Both the position numbers and the translations under genes were made by a program. From Loktanella sp. 5RATIMAR09 (GTDB lineage Bacteria; Pseudomonadota; Alphaproteobacteria; Rhodobacterales; Rhodobacteraceae): DNA of 64,000 bases. The stretch is from assembly GCF_001419985.1 (NCBI RefSeq), contig NZ_LJAL01000003.1:124001-188000 (forward strand), in the 5' to 3' direction. Under the pieces are notes generated by a model that was not told the origin of the DNA, did not search any database, and saw only the letters and a program-made list of their open reading frames with translations. Shown here piece after piece: positions 1 through 9,895 of the stretch; positions within the stretch are counted from its first letter, which is position 1, and the number at the start of each line of letters is the position of its first letter.

Positions 1-565
1 CACGGTTGGAATTGGCGTGGATATAGCGTGCGGCAATTTCCTTGCCCGCCCCCGCAGGGCCCGTCAGCATCACGCGACCATTGGATTTGGTCACCTTGTC
101 CAGTTGCGATTTTAGCGTCCGGAAGGCCGCACTATCGCCCAGCATTTCCGCGCTTTGGCTTTCGCCGCGCCGCAGTTGCACGTTTTCGCGCCGCAGGCGC
201 GAGGTTTCCATCGCGCGGCGGATCACGACCAATAACTGGTCTATATTGAAAGGCTTTTCGATAAAGTCGTAAGCGCCCTGCTTGATCGCGGCGACCGCAA
301 TTTCGATATTGCCGTGGCCGGAAATAATAACGATCGGTATTTCAGGATGGTCGCGCTTGACGGCCTTGAGAATATCAATCCCGTCCATATTACTGTCTTT
401 CAGCCAGATATCGAGGATCATCAGCGCGGGCTGCTCTGCGGCGATCTGGGCCATACATTCGTCCGAGGTTCCGGCCAGCCGCGTCGTATAGCCTTCGTCG
501 ATCAGAATTTCGGAAATGAGTTCGCGGATATCGCGTTCATCATCCGTAATAAGAATATCGCCCAT
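1..565 (-). CDS. ntrX: Nitrogen response regulator NtrX (N-terminal part, runs off the window)
   Basis: Response regulator that partners the membrane kinase NtrY. The visible 188 residues hold a complete receiver domain (acidic pair in ILITDDE, phospho-acceptor aspartate in LMILDIWLKDSN, switch lysine in IEKPFN) followed by the linker and the start of an AAA+ domain, with a Walker A-like GPAGAGKE at the window edge. The start ATG at 563-565 lies 8 bases after the ntrY stop, so the two genes are probably co-transcribed. The C-terminal part lies outside, so it cannot be checked whether this protein keeps the GAFTGA loop. Confidence 0.93.
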   Translation of the reverse strand, partial: MGDILITDDERDIRELISEILIDEGYTTRLAGTSDECMAQIAAEQPALMILDIWLKDSNMDGIDILKAVKRDHPEIPIVIISGHGNIEIAVAAIKQGAYDFIEKPFNIDQLLVVIRRAMETSRLRRENVQLRRGESQSAEMLGDSAAFRTLKSQLDKVTKSNGRVMLTGPAGAGKEIAARYIHANSNR

Positions 566-573
566 AATTTACC

Positions 574-2796
574 TCATGCTGGAATTTTGGGGGCACGCGC
601 GGCTTGAACCGATGCGGGCAGTTGAATAATGGCGCAGGCACCTGCGTGAGCGTGGCCTGCAAAAACCTCGGCATCAGTCAGCGTCAGCGTACCGCCGTGT
701 TCTTCGATGATCTTCTTGACGATGGGCAGGCCAAGACCTGTCCCCTCGCCGCGCGTCGTCACATAAGGCTCGAACAGGCGCGCGCGATCTTCCGGCAGGC
801 CGATCCCGTTGTCCGAGATTTTAATCGTTACTGTGTCTTTGTCCTTGGACATCCGCAGCTGGATTTCAGGGCGATAGCCCTCTGCTCCGTGACGGCTGAC
901 ATAGGTTTCGGTCGCCTCGCCTGCGTTTTTCAGAAGGTTGGTCAGTGCCTGCCCGATCATGGTGTCATCCATATCGACCAAGACCTGTTCTTCGGGGATC
1001 TCGGCGGCAAAATGCACATCGGGCTGGCCTGCGATCTGCAAGGATAGCGCATCATGCACCAGCTGCGTCATGTCATTGATATGCAATTCCGGTTCCGGCA
1101 TGCGCGCGAATTTCGAAAACTCGTCCACAATACGGCGCAGGTCATTGGTCTGGCGTACAATCACATCCGTCATCTGTTCCAACTTGTCCGCATCATGGCC
1201 GACCTGACTATGGAACTTGCGTTTGATCCGTTCCGCCGACAGTTGGATGGGGGTAAGCGGGTTCTTGATCTCATGCGCGATCCGTCGCGCCACGTCGCCC
1301 CAGGCTGCCATGCGCTGCGCGCTGACCAGATCGGTGACATCATCAAAGGCCACAACATAGCCCTCCAACGTCCCATCCACATTGCGGCGCTGCGCCATCC
1401 GCACCAGCAGGCTTTCCTGTTGGCCCTTGCGGATCAGGTTCACCTGACCCTGCACGCTTTCACGGTCGGTTTCGCAGACCTGCGCAAACAGGTCGGCAAA
1501 TTCGGGAACGGCAACCGTGAGCGCGGTTTCTTCGGTGTGATCCCCCACGGATAACAAGCGGCTGGCAGAGGGGTTCACAAAGGTCACGCGGCCATAGGCA
1601 TCAAGCCCCACAACCCCCGATGTGACCGACCGCAACACAGAATCAAACAAACGCCCCCGCCGTTCGGTCCGCTGGTTTGTCTCAATGAGCTGGTCGCGCT
1701 GCCCCTTTAGGCGGCTTGTCATCTGGTTGAAGTAATGGCCCAGTTGCGAAATCTCGTCGTCGCCGTCGTCTTCGATCACGCGCACGTCAAGATCGCCCGA
1801 CCCCACACGCTGTGACGCAGACACCAAGCGGCCCACAGGCGTTGACAATCGCTCGGCAAAGACCAGACCGCCCCAGATCGCACCAAGGATCAGGATGAAT
1901 CCAAACCCCAGATAAAGCAGGCCGAACTGGAACAAAAGCTGGCCGCGCTCGTTCTGGAGTTCCTCATATTGCGCCACCGTTTCGGTCGTATCATCCAGCA
2001 GGGTCAGCACGTTCCCGTCCACGGGGCGTGTGACGTAAAGATACCTGTCGCGGAACGCCACCAGCGGGATCAGTGCGCGGAATTCGTTGTTGGCAAAGTC
2101 CTGAATGATCGCAAGGCCGGTCTGATCCGCGATATTGAAATCCTCGGCAGAGGGGCGTTCATAGCCGAATTCATAGGATCGCGCGCCGCGCGCGGCAATC
2201 GTTCCCAAGCCATCAATCACAAAGGCCTCGCTCAGGCCGCGCTCGACCTGTGCCTGCACCTCACCCAACACAAACCGCACCTCGCCATCGTCCATGAAAA
2301 GGTTCGCTTGCCGTTCGCGGTTCAGATAGGCCGCCAGATCGAGCCCGTCGCGTGTCAGCTCTTGGCGGTGCTCTTCTTCATAGGCCTGTGCTGTGGTCAA
2401 AGAGGTCCGCAGCACGTTGCCAACGGGTTCGGAAAACAGCCCGTCCAGTGCAATCGAAATCAGCGTGACAGAAAAGACCGCCACCAGCACGATGGGCACC
2501 AGTGCCGACAGCGCAAAGACCCCCGTCAGGCGCAGACTGAGCCGCGAGCCTGCCGATTTGGCGCGCCGTGCGGATACCATCCGTGCCACCTGCCGCATGA
2601 CCAAGGCCGCCACGACCAGCACATAGATGAAATCAAGAAGCAGAACCAAACGCAGCGACGTGGAAGACGCCCCGCGATCCAGCGGCCCGACGACAATGTA
2701 GGTCAGCACCGCCAAAAGCGGACCCGCCACCACCAGACCAATCGTCAACGCCGCTTGCACATAGCGCTGGCGGAACCAGCGACCCAGTCGCGTCAT
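574..2796 (-). CDS. ntrY: Nitrogen regulation sensor histidine kinase NtrY
   Basis: Membrane sensor kinase for the NtrX regulator. From the ATG at 2796 (740 residues) it has transmembrane segments at about 15-35, 49-67, 90-115 and 290-314, a large extracytoplasmic loop between the third and fourth, a HAMP region at about 315-365, a PAS domain at about 385-490 and a kinase core with phospho-histidine near residue 508 (RRIAHEIKNPL), N box NLLKNAGEA and G boxes DNGIGLP and GTGLGLPIVKK. An in-frame TTG at 2871 would add 25 polar residues; I prefer the ATG, although neither start has a strong ribosome binding site. It follows ntrC in the same operon. Confidence 0.93.
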   Translation of the reverse strand: MTRLGRWFRQRYVQAALTIGLVVAGPLLAVLTYIVVGPLDRGASSTSLRLVLLLDFIYVLVVAALVMRQVARMVSARRAKSAGSRLSLRLTGVFALSALVPIVLVAVFSVTLISIALDGLFSEPVGNVLRTSLTTAQAYEEEHRQELTRDGLDLAAYLNRERQANLFMDDGEVRFVLGEVQAQVERGLSEAFVIDGLGTIAARGARSYEFGYERPSAEDFNIADQTGLAIIQDFANNEFRALIPLVAFRDRYLYVTRPVDGNVLTLLDDTTETVAQYEELQNERGQLLFQFGLLYLGFGFILILGAIWGGLVFAERLSTPVGRLVSASQRVGSGDLDVRVIEDDGDDEISQLGHYFNQMTSRLKGQRDQLIETNQRTERRGRLFDSVLRSVTSGVVGLDAYGRVTFVNPSASRLLSVGDHTEETALTVAVPEFADLFAQVCETDRESVQGQVNLIRKGQQESLLVRMAQRRNVDGTLEGYVVAFDDVTDLVSAQRMAAWGDVARRIAHEIKNPLTPIQLSAERIKRKFHSQVGHDADKLEQMTDVIVRQTNDLRRIVDEFSKFARMPEPELHINDMTQLVHDALSLQIAGQPDVHFAAEIPEEQVLVDMDDTMIGQALTNLLKNAGEATETYVSRHGAEGYRPEIQLRMSKDKDTVTIKISDNGIGLPEDRARLFEPYVTTRGEGTGLGLPIVKKIIEEHGGTLTLTDAEVFAGHAHAGACAIIQLPASVQAARAPKIPA

Positions 2797-2926
2797 ATTC
2801 AGGCCCGGAAGGGAACGCCGCACGCGCAATGCCCTGTTATTGAGGTGGGGTCGCCCCCACGGTACCGCCAATCGCTGTGGTCTTTCTGCTACGCTGACGC
2901 AGCAGTGCCACGGTTCTGTTGCGGTT

Positions 2927-4300
2927 TTACATCAATTTGCGGCGCCGTGTCACGCGGATATCGAGGTCGGTGATCTTCTTGCGCAACGTATTGCGGTTTA
3001 TTCCCAGCAAATCGGCACATTTGGCCTGATTGCCACCTGTCGCATCCAGTGCGATTTCGATCAGAGGGCCTTCGACCTCTTTAAGGATTCGGTTGTAAAG
3101 ACCCGGCGGCGGCAGAACACCCCCGTGCAAATCAAAGTAGCGGCGCAGGTGCTTGTTCACGCTGGCGCTGAGTTTATCGCCCTCGCCCCCTGACCGCAGC
3201 GGTTCGATTGCGGGCTGGTTGCCGAGAACCAGTTCCACCTCGGCGCGGGTGATCTCATCCTCGGAGGCGGTAAAAACCAAACGGCGCACGGCGTTTTCCA
3301 GCTGCCGGACGTTGCCGGGCCAGCTATAGGCGCGCACCAGATCAAGGGCGGCATCCCCGAAGCGGCGCAAGGGGGCGCCATCCCGTTCGGCGCGCGCCAG
3401 AAAATGTTCGGCCAGCAGCGGGATATCATCCACGCGTTCGCGCAGCGACGGCACATCCACGGTGACACCCCCCAGACGGTAGAATAGATCCTCTCGGAAC
3501 TGCCCGTCTTCCATCCGCCCCATCAGATCCGACTGCGATGTGGCCATGATCCGCGGTGCATTATCGCCCAGCGTGTCCAGCATCCGCACAATCCGGCCCT
3601 GTGCCTCTTCTGACAGGTCACTGACCTCATCAAACAGGATCGACCCGCCTTTGGCGCGGCTAAGCACGGTGGACGGACCGTCCATCCCTTCCAGATCAGA
3701 GGCGGACACCACTACAAACGGCAGGCTCCGGCGGTCTGAAAAATCATGCACCGCGCGCGCGATCAGCGATTTGCCTGTCCCGCTTTCGCCGGTGATCAAA
3801 ACGGGCAATTGCGTGTTCATGACCCGTGCCACCAGCCGGTAAAGGCCCTGCATCACAGGAGTGCGGCCCACAAGCGGCAGATCACCGCCTTGCTCAGTCG
3901 CGTTCACATCGGGGGCGCGTGTCGAGGGGGCACGGCGCTTGACCTCAAGCGCGCGAGCGGCACGTTTCATCAGATCGGGCAAATCAAAGGGCTTGGGCAG
4001 ATAATCATAGGCGTCCGCCTCTGCCGCCTGAATGGCGGTCATGATGGTGTTCTGGGCAGAAATCACGATGACAGGCAGTCCGGGGCGCGCCTCTGCGATC
4101 TTGGGCAGCTGATCAAGGCCGTTGCCATCGGGCATGATCACGTCCGAGATGACCAGATCGCCTTTGCCCTCATCAACCCACCGCATCAGTGTTACAATCG
4201 AAGACGTCGCATGCACCTTGCAGCCCGCCCGCGTCAGCGCCTGGGTCAGTACCGTTCTGATCGTCCGGTCGTCATCGGCAACAAGTACTGTCCCGTCCAT
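2927..4300 (-). CDS. ntrC: Nitrogen regulator NtrC, lacking the GAFTGA loop
   Basis: Response regulator of nitrogen assimilation, 457 residues. The receiver domain has the acceptor Asp53 ([11 protein letters not shown]) and lysine in PKPFDL. The AAA+ domain has Walker A GESGTGKS at 171-178 and Walker B ILFDEV at about 221-226. A Fis-type helix-turn-helix with [19 protein letters not shown] ends the protein. The loop that normally carries GAFTGA and touches sigma-54 is missing: residues 200-220 run almost straight into Walker B. The NtrC of Rhodobacter capsulatus is known to lack this motif and to act with the housekeeping sigma factor, so the same is inferred here. Its start is 3 bases after the ntrB stop. 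Confidence 0.95.
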   Translation of the reverse strand: MDGTVLVADDDRTIRTVLTQALTRAGCKVHATSSIVTLMRWVDEGKGDLVISDVIMPDGNGLDQLPKIAEARPGLPVIVISAQNTIMTAIQAAEADAYDYLPKPFDLPDLMKRAARALEVKRRAPSTRAPDVNATEQGGDLPLVGRTPVMQGLYRLVARVMNTQLPVLITGESGTGKSLIARAVHDFSDRRSLPFVVVSASDLEGMDGPSTVLSRAKGGSILFDEVSDLSEEAQGRIVRMLDTLGDNAPRIMATSQSDLMGRMEDGQFREDLFYRLGGVTVDVPSLRERVDDIPLLAEHFLARAERDGAPLRRFGDAALDLVRAYSWPGNVRQLENAVRRLVFTASEDEITRAEVELVLGNQPAIEPLRSGGEGDKLSASVNKHLRRYFDLHGGVLPPPGLYNRILKEVEGPLIEIALDATGGNQAKCADLLGINRNTLRKKITDLDIRVTRRRKLM

Positions 4301-4303
4301 GTC

Positions 4304-5377
4304 TTATTCTCCTGCTTCATAATCTTTGGGCACAACCGGCAGCGATATCCGGAACACAGTGCGCCCGGGCGCACTATCCACCGAAATCCATCCACCGGCG
4401 TCACCGATCAGTTTCGACACCAGCGCCAGCCCCAACCCTGTTCCGTTCTCTTTGCCCGAGACAAAAGGTTCAAAAATATCATCCGCGATCTCGCGCGGCA
4501 GGCCGGGGCCGTCGTCAATAATCTCGACCTGCAAAGGCAACCGCGCATGGGTGCCATCCGAACGGTGCACGCGCAACGAGGTGTCATAGAATGTGTGCAA
4601 GGTAATGGTACCCGCTTCCTTGCATGCCTCCGAGGCATTTTTCAGCAAGTTCAAAAACACCTGCAAAAGCTGATCGCCATCCGCCAGCGTTTGCGGCAAG
4701 GACGGATCATAGGCTTCGACAAAAAGCATATGCGCCCCGAATCCGACCGCCGCCGACTGACGTGCGCGATCAAGAACATCATGGATATTCAAAGGCTTCA
4801 GCATCGGTTTGCGCAGGTTGCCAAACTGCTCGACCTGCTCGAGCAGCTTCACAATCCGGCGGCTTTCCTCAACGATCAGGTCGGTCATTTCCTGATCTTC
4901 AGAGCTCAGCCCCATCGAGAGCAATTGCGCGGCCCCCGTAATGCCCGCCAGCGGGTTCTTGATTTCATGGGCCAGCATTTCCGCCATACCAATGGCTGAT
5001 TTCGCGGCCTTGCCGGATGAATGGTTCTGGTTGATCCGGCTGGCAATCTCGCGCGGGCTGATCATAACGATCATCGCGTCCTCACTGCCCTGCAACGGCG
5101 CGAATTGCAGATTGCACAGCATCGGCGGGCGTTCCCCGCTGCCCACATCCACGTCATTGACGAAAAGCGAGGTACGGTTTGCCCGCGCGCGGCGGAAAGG
5201 CGCCTCAAGCGGCGCGTCGATCATCACCTTTTCCCACAACGTCTCGCCCACCAGCGATTTCGACGACAGGTTGAGAAAGCTTTCTGCCGCAGGGTTGCTC
5301 ATGGTGATCACGTCATCGCCATCAAGCATCAAGGAGGGCACGGGTAACGATGACCAAAGCGCTTGTCCTAAAATCAT
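4304..5377 (-). CDS. ntrB: Nitrogen sensor kinase/phosphatase NtrB
   Basis: Soluble kinase that phosphorylates and dephosphorylates NtrC, normally under control of PII proteins. The 357 residues comprise an N-terminal PAS domain (about 1-110), a dimerisation helix with phospho-His137 in MLAHEIKNPLAG, and an ATP-binding domain with NLLKNASEA, DDGPGLP and GTGLGLALVSK. No membrane segment is seen, as expected for NtrB. The start ATG overlaps the dusB stop by 4 bases, and an AGGTGG sequence inside the end of dusB can serve as ribosome binding site. Confidence 0.95.
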   Translation of the reverse strand: MILGQALWSSLPVPSLMLDGDDVITMSNPAAESFLNLSSKSLVGETLWEKVMIDAPLEAPFRRARANRTSLFVNDVDVGSGERPPMLCNLQFAPLQGSEDAMIVMISPREIASRINQNHSSGKAAKSAIGMAEMLAHEIKNPLAGITGAAQLLSMGLSSEDQEMTDLIVEESRRIVKLLEQVEQFGNLRKPMLKPLNIHDVLDRARQSAAVGFGAHMLFVEAYDPSLPQTLADGDQLLQVFLNLLKNASEACKEAGTITLHTFYDTSLRVHRSDGTHARLPLQVEIIDDGPGLPREIADDIFEPFVSGKENGTGLGLALVSKLIGDAGGWISVDSAPGRTVFRISLPVVPKDYEAGE

Positions 5378-6375
5378 GCAGCCACCTGTAAATCCAACGC
5401 CTCGGGAAGATCACGCAAGACATGTGCGGGGGTGGCGTGGGTCAGGATCGCCTTGCGCAAGGCAGGTGTTGTGCCCGCATCATCCATGTACCAGCCCAGA
5501 TGTTTGCGCGACACTTTGCGCCCCAGCTCATGCCCGTAAAACGACAACATCGCCTCGTAATGCCCGCAGACCATATCAATCAGATCCGCGCCCCGCGGAA
5601 TGACAGGTGCGGACGTGCCGTGCAGCGCCGCCGACACCTGCGCCAAGACCCAAGGCCGCCCTTGCGCCCCGCGCCCGATCATCACGCCATCCGCGCCAGA
5701 CAGCCGCAAGGCTTCGCGCGCGGTTGTTGCATCCACAATATCGCCATTGGCAATCACAGGGATCGACACGGCGTCCTTGATTTTACGGATCGCGGCCCAA
5801 TCGGCGGACCCTTTGTAAAACTGGCACCGTGTGCGGCCGTGGATCGTGACCAGCTTGATCCCCGCATCCTCGGCCCGTTTGGCCACATCAGCGGCGTTCA
5901 GGCTGTCGTCATCCCACCCAAGGCGGGTTTTAAGGGTGACGGGCACATCCACGGCATTCACCACCGCCGCGATCAGGTCAAGCGCGTGATCGGGGGTGCG
6001 CAGCAGCGCAGAACCGGAATAGCCGTTCGTCACCTTTTTGGCCGGACAGCCCATGTTGATGTCGATGATCGCGGCACCGTTGCCTGCGGCCATCTTTGCC
6101 GCTTCGGCCATCCAATAGGCCTCGCGCCCCGCGATCTGCACCGCTGTGCCCTCTTGGTCGTATCCCAGCTCGGCGCGTTCGCGCACACCGGGTTTGGCCT
6201 GCACCATTTCCTGACTGGCCACCATTTCGCTGACAACCCAGCCCGCGCCGAACCGTGCCACCAATTGGCGGAACGGCAAATCCGTAATGCCAGCGAGCGG
6301 CGCAAGCGCCACCGGCGGCGTCAAAGCCACATCGTTCAAGAGCAAAGGTTCGGTTACTGCCACTGAGATAATCAT
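5374..6375 (-). CDS. dusB: tRNA-dihydrouridine synthase DusB (NifR3)
   Basis: FMN-dependent enzyme that reduces uridine to dihydrouridine in tRNA. The 333 residues form a TIM barrel with the N-terminal motif LAPLAGITDLPFRQLV, catalytic Cys110 in INMGCPAKKV, KTRLGWDD, the HGRTRCQFYKGSADW segment and the phosphate-binding GVMIGRGAQGRPW. It is the first gene of the dusB-ntrBC-ntrYX operon, the arrangement that gave this family its old name NifR3. The ATG at 6373-6375 has only a weak ribosome binding site. Confidence 0.95.
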   Translation of the reverse strand: MIISVAVTEPLLLNDVALTPPVALAPLAGITDLPFRQLVARFGAGWVVSEMVASQEMVQAKPGVRERAELGYDQEGTAVQIAGREAYWMAEAAKMAAGNGAAIIDINMGCPAKKVTNGYSGSALLRTPDHALDLIAAVVNAVDVPVTLKTRLGWDDDSLNAADVAKRAEDAGIKLVTIHGRTRCQFYKGSADWAAIRKIKDAVSIPVIANGDIVDATTAREALRLSGADGVMIGRGAQGRPWVLAQVSAALHGTSAPVIPRGADLIDMVCGHYEAMLSFYGHELGRKVSRKHLGWYMDDAGTTPALRKAILTHATPAHVLRDLPEALDLQVAA

Positions 6376-6450
6376 TCGCTTACAAGTTGGGCGTCGGGAA
6401 AGATGTAAGGGGATTATCGCCCTCCTTCAACGAAACTCGCCCCAATTATC

Positions 6451-6462
6451 CCGATTAATCGG
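6451..6462. promoter_or_regulatory. 12-bp palindrome in the dusB/ispDF divergent region
   Basis: CCGATTAATCGG is a perfect palindrome in the 185-base gap between dusB (minus) and ispDF (plus). The position, 76 bases before the dusB start and 98 before the ispDF start, suits an operator or shared promoter element. No known regulator motif is matched with confidence. Confidence 0.3.
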
Positions 6463-6560
6463 CGTTTGCTTGTTTTTTAGGCATATCGCTTGTGAAACTG
6501 ACGAATTGCACCCGCGTGGTCTGGGGCCTAAACCTGTCACGACCAAAGGACGGACCAAGA

Positions 6561-7706
6561 ATGACAACAGCAGCGATCATCGTAGCGGCCGGGCGCGGCA
6601 CACGCGCGGGCGGGGACATTCCCAAGCAATGGCAGATCATCGGCGGCCGCCCGGTGGCGGCCCATGCAATGGCGCGTTTTGCCAACCACCCTGCGATTAC
6701 GCAATTGATACTGGTGCTGCACCCCGATGATATTGACACACCCCTTTGGCCGCGCGAGCCCGCGGCAACGATTGTGGCAGGCGGCGCCACCCGCGCCGCA
6801 TCTGTGCAGGCGGGGCTGGCGGCAGCGGGCCCTGATATCGACACGGTTCTGATTCATGACGCGGCCCGCCCACTGATCAGCGACGCGGTGATTGACCGCG
6901 TGCTGGCCGCCCTTGCGACATCAGTCGGCGCAGCCCCGGCACTTGTTGTCACCGATACCCTATGGCACGGCGCGGAGGCGACGGTGACAGGCGTGCAAGA
7001 CCGCACGGGCCTTTTTCGCGCGCAAACACCGCAGGGCTTTCACCTCGGCCCGCTGCGCGAAGCCCATGCCGCCAGCACCGGTCAGGAAACTGATGACGTG
7101 GCGGTTGCCCGCGCGGCAGGGCTGGACGTATCAATCGTGGCGGGCGATGAAGCCAACATAAAAATTACCACGCCCGAGGATTTCGTTCGGGCGGCAGAGC
7201 TGATGAGGCACACCATGACATCCCTCCCTGATATCCGCTGTGGCAACGGCTATGACGTGCACCGCTTTGGCCCCGGCGATCATGTCTGGCTGTGCGGCGT
7301 GCAGATCCCGCATACCCGTAGCCTGCAAGGCCATTCGGATGCAGACGTCGGCATGCACGCCGTCACGGACGCGATCTATGGCGCGCTGGGCAAGGGCGAT
7401 ATCGGCCAGCACTTCCCGCCCTCGGACCCGCAATGGAAAGGGGCCGCGAGCCACATCTTTCTGGAACATGCCGTGGCACTTGCCGCGTCGCAGGGGTTTA
7501 GCATCGGCAACGCCGACTGCACCTTGGTTTGCGAATACCCCAAGATCGGCCCGCACCATGATGCCATGAAGGCCGTCATGTCCGCCTATATGGGGATCGA
7601 GAGCGACAGGATCAGTGTGAAGGCCACGACGTCCGAAAAGCTCGGGTTTACGGGCCGCGAGGAAGGCATCGCTGCCATCGCCACAGTGACATTGATCAAG
7701 CCATGA
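6561..7706 (+). CDS. ispDF: Bifunctional IspD-IspF isoprenoid enzyme
   Basis: Fusion of 2-C-methyl-D-erythritol 4-phosphate cytidylyltransferase (IspD) and 2-C-methyl-D-erythritol 2,4-cyclodiphosphate synthase (IspF), two non-consecutive steps of the MEP pathway. Residues 1-220 are IspD with the nucleotide-binding [15 protein letters not shown] and PKQW, and [10 protein letters not shown]. From about 222 the IspF part shows the metal ligands in GYDVHRFG and GHSDADV, then [10 protein letters not shown]. The ATG at 6561 (381 residues) is preferred to an in-frame ATG at 6492, whose extra residues do not belong to IspD. dxr, another MEP gene, lies at 29.9 kb. Confidence 0.95.
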   Translation: MTTAAIIVAAGRGTRAGGDIPKQWQIIGGRPVAAHAMARFANHPAITQLILVLHPDDIDTPLWPREPAATIVAGGATRAASVQAGLAAAGPDIDTVLIHDAARPLISDAVIDRVLAALATSVGAAPALVVTDTLWHGAEATVTGVQDRTGLFRAQTPQGFHLGPLREAHAASTGQETDDVAVARAAGLDVSIVAGDEANIKITTPEDFVRAAELMRHTMTSLPDIRCGNGYDVHRFGPGDHVWLCGVQIPHTRSLQGHSDADVGMHAVTDAIYGALGKGDIGQHFPPSDPQWKGAASHIFLEHAVALAASQGFSIGNADCTLVCEYPKIGPHHDAMKAVMSAYMGIESDRISVKATTSEKLGFTGREEGIAAIATVTLIKP

Positions 7707-8191
7707 CACATCTGATTGCGACGTTCTTTTATGTGGGCCACATCCGCCCTGCCCCGGGCACATGGGGGTCGCTGGCCGCTTTGCCCACCGGCTGGGCAAT
7801 CTATGCGCTCTTCGGCCCTTGGGGCCTGATCGCGGGGATCGTTCTGTCCTATGCCCTTGGCGTTTGGGCCACTGGGGTGGAAACCAAGGGCAAGGACAAC
7901 CACGACCCTTCTGAAATCGTGATTGATGAGGTCTGCGGTCAATGGATCGCCCTGTTGCCGCTCGCCTTCGGGGCGGCGCGCCAAGATGCTGATATCCTCG
8001 CCCTTTGGCCCGGTTGGATCGCGGCCTTCGCGCTGTTCCGCCTATTTGATATCACCAAATGGGGGCCTGTTGGCTGGGCCGACCGGATGCACGGGCCGAC
8101 AGGTGTGATGCTGGACGATGTCATCGCCGGCATCTTTGCGGCGATTGGCGTTGCAGCCCTTGCTGCCCTTTATCACATCGTTCTGATATGA
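7703..8191 (+). CDS. pgpA: Phosphatidylglycerophosphatase A
   Basis: Membrane phosphatase that makes phosphatidylglycerol from its phosphate. The 162 residues have the PgpA signatures PAPGTWGS near the start, [20 protein letters not shown] in the middle, [14 protein letters not shown] and [10 protein letters not shown], with hydrophobic segments between. The start overlaps the ispDF stop by 4 bases and the stop overlaps the next start by 4 bases, indicating one tightly coupled transcription unit. Confidence 0.93.
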   Translation: MTHLIATFFYVGHIRPAPGTWGSLAALPTGWAIYALFGPWGLIAGIVLSYALGVWATGVETKGKDNHDPSEIVIDEVCGQWIALLPLAFGAARQDADILALWPGWIAAFALFRLFDITKWGPVGWADRMHGPTGVMLDDVIAGIFAAIGVAALAALYHIVLI

Positions 8192-8661
8192 GCGCCGAAG
8201 CACTTCTTGCGGCAGCCAAGGCCAAAGGTGTGATGCTGGCCACCGCCGAGAGTTGCACAGGCGGCATGGTCAGCGCTGCGATCACGGATATTGCGGGCAG
8301 CTCGGCGGTTTTTGATCGGGGCTTTGTCACCTATACCAATGCCGCAAAGGTTGCGATGCTGGGCGTGGCGCTTGCCACGCTTGACGCGCATGGCGCGGTG
8401 TCCGAACAGGTCGCGGGCGAAATGGCTATGGGTGCGCGGGACAATTCTGGCGCTGATATCGCGGTTTCCATCACCGGCATCGCAGGGCCAGGCGGGTCCG
8501 AGCATAAACCGGAGGGCCGTGTGTGTTTCGGGCTGGCCACGGCCACAGGCGTCACGACCCAGACAGTCGAATTCGGCGCGCTGGGCCGTGCGCAAGTGCG
8601 CTTGGCGGCGCGCGATCATGCGCTGAAATTGCTATCAGGTGCGGTCGACGCCTATTTATAA
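8188..8661 (+). CDS. pncC: CinA C-terminal-type nicotinamide-nucleotide amidohydrolase
   Basis: Stand-alone CinA C-terminal domain (157 residues). The family hydrolyses NMN to nicotinic acid mononucleotide in pyridine nucleotide recycling. Seen here are the nucleophile motif ATAESCTGG, the GFVTYTNAAK segment with the conserved Tyr and Lys, and SITGIAGPGG. The N-terminal molybdopterin-like domain of full-length CinA is absent. The ATG overlaps the pgpA stop by 4 bases. The last 10 bases overlap the convergent Coq10-type gene. The function is by family assignment only. Confidence 0.88.
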   Translation: MSAEALLAAAKAKGVMLATAESCTGGMVSAAITDIAGSSAVFDRGFVTYTNAAKVAMLGVALATLDAHGAVSEQVAGEMAMGARDNSGADIAVSITGIAGPGGSEHKPEGRVCFGLATATGVTTQTVEFGALGRAQVRLAARDHALKLLSGAVDAYL

Positions 8662-9095
8662 AGCTCTGCCGCGCGGCGTTCAAAGGACCGCACGACACGT
8701 TGCATGGCCTCGTTAAAGAACATGCCGGCAGCCCCCTGCAACAGGCGGCTTTTGAATTCGAAATCCACCACGAAAGAAACCTCGCAGCCACCATCGACAT
8801 CTTTGAAGGTCCATTGGCTTTCAAGATAGCGGATCGGGCCATCAAGGTATTCGGTGTCGATCTTCATTTGTTCAGGCCACAACAACACGCGACTGCCGAA
8901 TTTTTCCCGAAACACTTTGAAAGAGATGACCAGATCAGCGAGCATTTCCTGATGGTCGCCCTTATCGGTGATCTTGCGCACACGCGCCGCAGCCGTCCAC
9001 GGCAGGAATTTCGGGTAATTGCCGACGTCCGCGACAAGGTCATACATCTGCTGTGCGCTATAGGGCAGAAACTTGGTTTCAGAATGACGGGGCAT
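8652..9095 (-). CDS. Coq10/RatA-type START-fold protein
   Basis: Small lipid-binding START-fold protein of 147 residues with the family opening MPRHSETKFLPYSAQQMYDL and the segments YPKFLPW, FKSRLLQ and MQRVVRSFERRA. Homologues in alphaproteobacteria and mitochondria bind ubiquinone and support respiration (Coq10). Gammaproteobacterial relatives are called RatA. Ubiquinone binding is the more likely role in this lineage. It stands alone on the minus strand between the pncC-type gene and hpt and overlaps the former by 10 bases. Confidence 0.85.
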   Translation of the reverse strand: MPRHSETKFLPYSAQQMYDLVADVGNYPKFLPWTAAARVRKITDKGDHQEMLADLVISFKVFREKFGSRVLLWPEQMKIDTEYLDGPIRYLESQWTFKDVDGGCEVSFVVDFEFKSRLLQGAAGMFFNEAMQRVVRSFERRAAELYK

Positions 9096-9179
9096 AACGG
9101 CCTTTCGCGGGTGACTTCGCTGATGGATGTCGTAAACTTGGAGCAGAAAATCAACCTATTTCCCCGAACAGAGGCCTGA

Positions 9180-9725
9180 ATGACGCACCCCACCTATGTG
9201 ATCGACGAAATGATCAGCGCCAAAGCGATTGCCGCGCGCATCGAAGATCTGGCGCGCGATATCCGCACCGAATTTGCAGATACCAACAAGCTGGTGGTCG
9301 TGGGCCTGTTGCGCGGCTCTTTTGTGTTCATCGCCGATCTGGTGCGTGAACTGGACCTGCCCGTCGAAGTCGATTTTCTTGAGGCCTCTTCTTACGGCGA
9401 CGGCATGGAAAGCACGCGGGAAGTGCGTATTCTCAAAGACTTGCGCGGCCGGATTGAAGGGCGCGATGTGCTGATTGTGGAAGATATCGTCGATACCGGA
9501 CATACGCTGGCGCATGTGACCAAGTTTCTCTGGTCGCGCAAACCCGCACGGATGAAAACGATTGCCCTGCTCGATAAACCCGCCCGCCGCGAGGTTGACT
9601 TGAAGGCCGACTGGATCGGATTTGAAATTCCTGATGAATTTGTGGTCGGCTACGGCATTGATTTCGCCCAACGCAACCGCAACCTTGGCTTCATTGGCAA
9701 AGTGCGGTTTCTGGAAGGGGCATGA
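9180..9725 (+). CDS. hpt: Hypoxanthine phosphoribosyltransferase
   Basis: Purine salvage enzyme that joins hypoxanthine (and usually guanine) to PRPP. The 181 residues show the pyrophosphate loop GLLRGSFVF, the flexible loop region DFLEASSYG, the PRPP-binding motif [14 protein letters not shown] and the C-terminal [20 protein letters not shown]. The ATG at 9180 follows AGAGGCCTGA. A 57-residue membrane protein gene overlaps its stop by 4 bases. Confidence 0.93.
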   Translation: MTHPTYVIDEMISAKAIAARIEDLARDIRTEFADTNKLVVVGLLRGSFVFIADLVRELDLPVEVDFLEASSYGDGMESTREVRILKDLRGRIEGRDVLIVEDIVDTGHTLAHVTKFLWSRKPARMKTIALLDKPARREVDLKADWIGFEIPDEFVVGYGIDFAQRNRNLGFIGKVRFLEGA

Positions 9726-9895
9726 ACCCCCGCTGGCTTTTGAAGGCGAAACGCTGGGCGCAAAACCCGCCTTCACCTGCCAAAATCAGATTTATCGCCG
9801 CCATCCTTGGGATCTGCATTATCCTGTTCGCAATCGAACGCCTTTTCGGGTGGCCTGTCTGGCTGACACCGCATGATTTGCGCCGATTACAGTAG
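9722..9895 (+). CDS. Small single-span membrane protein (57 aa)
   Basis: Short gene coupled to hpt by a 4-base ATGA overlap. The protein starts [20 protein letters not shown], has one hydrophobic segment at about residues 24-38 ([15 protein letters not shown]) and ends [10 protein letters not shown]. The basic N-terminus predicts an N-in orientation. I do not recognise a family. The overlap, in-frame coding character and clear membrane span support a real gene that is easily missed because of its size. Confidence 0.65.
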   Translation: MNPRWLLKAKRWAQNPPSPAKIRFIAAILGICIILFAIERLFGWPVWLTPHDLRRLQ

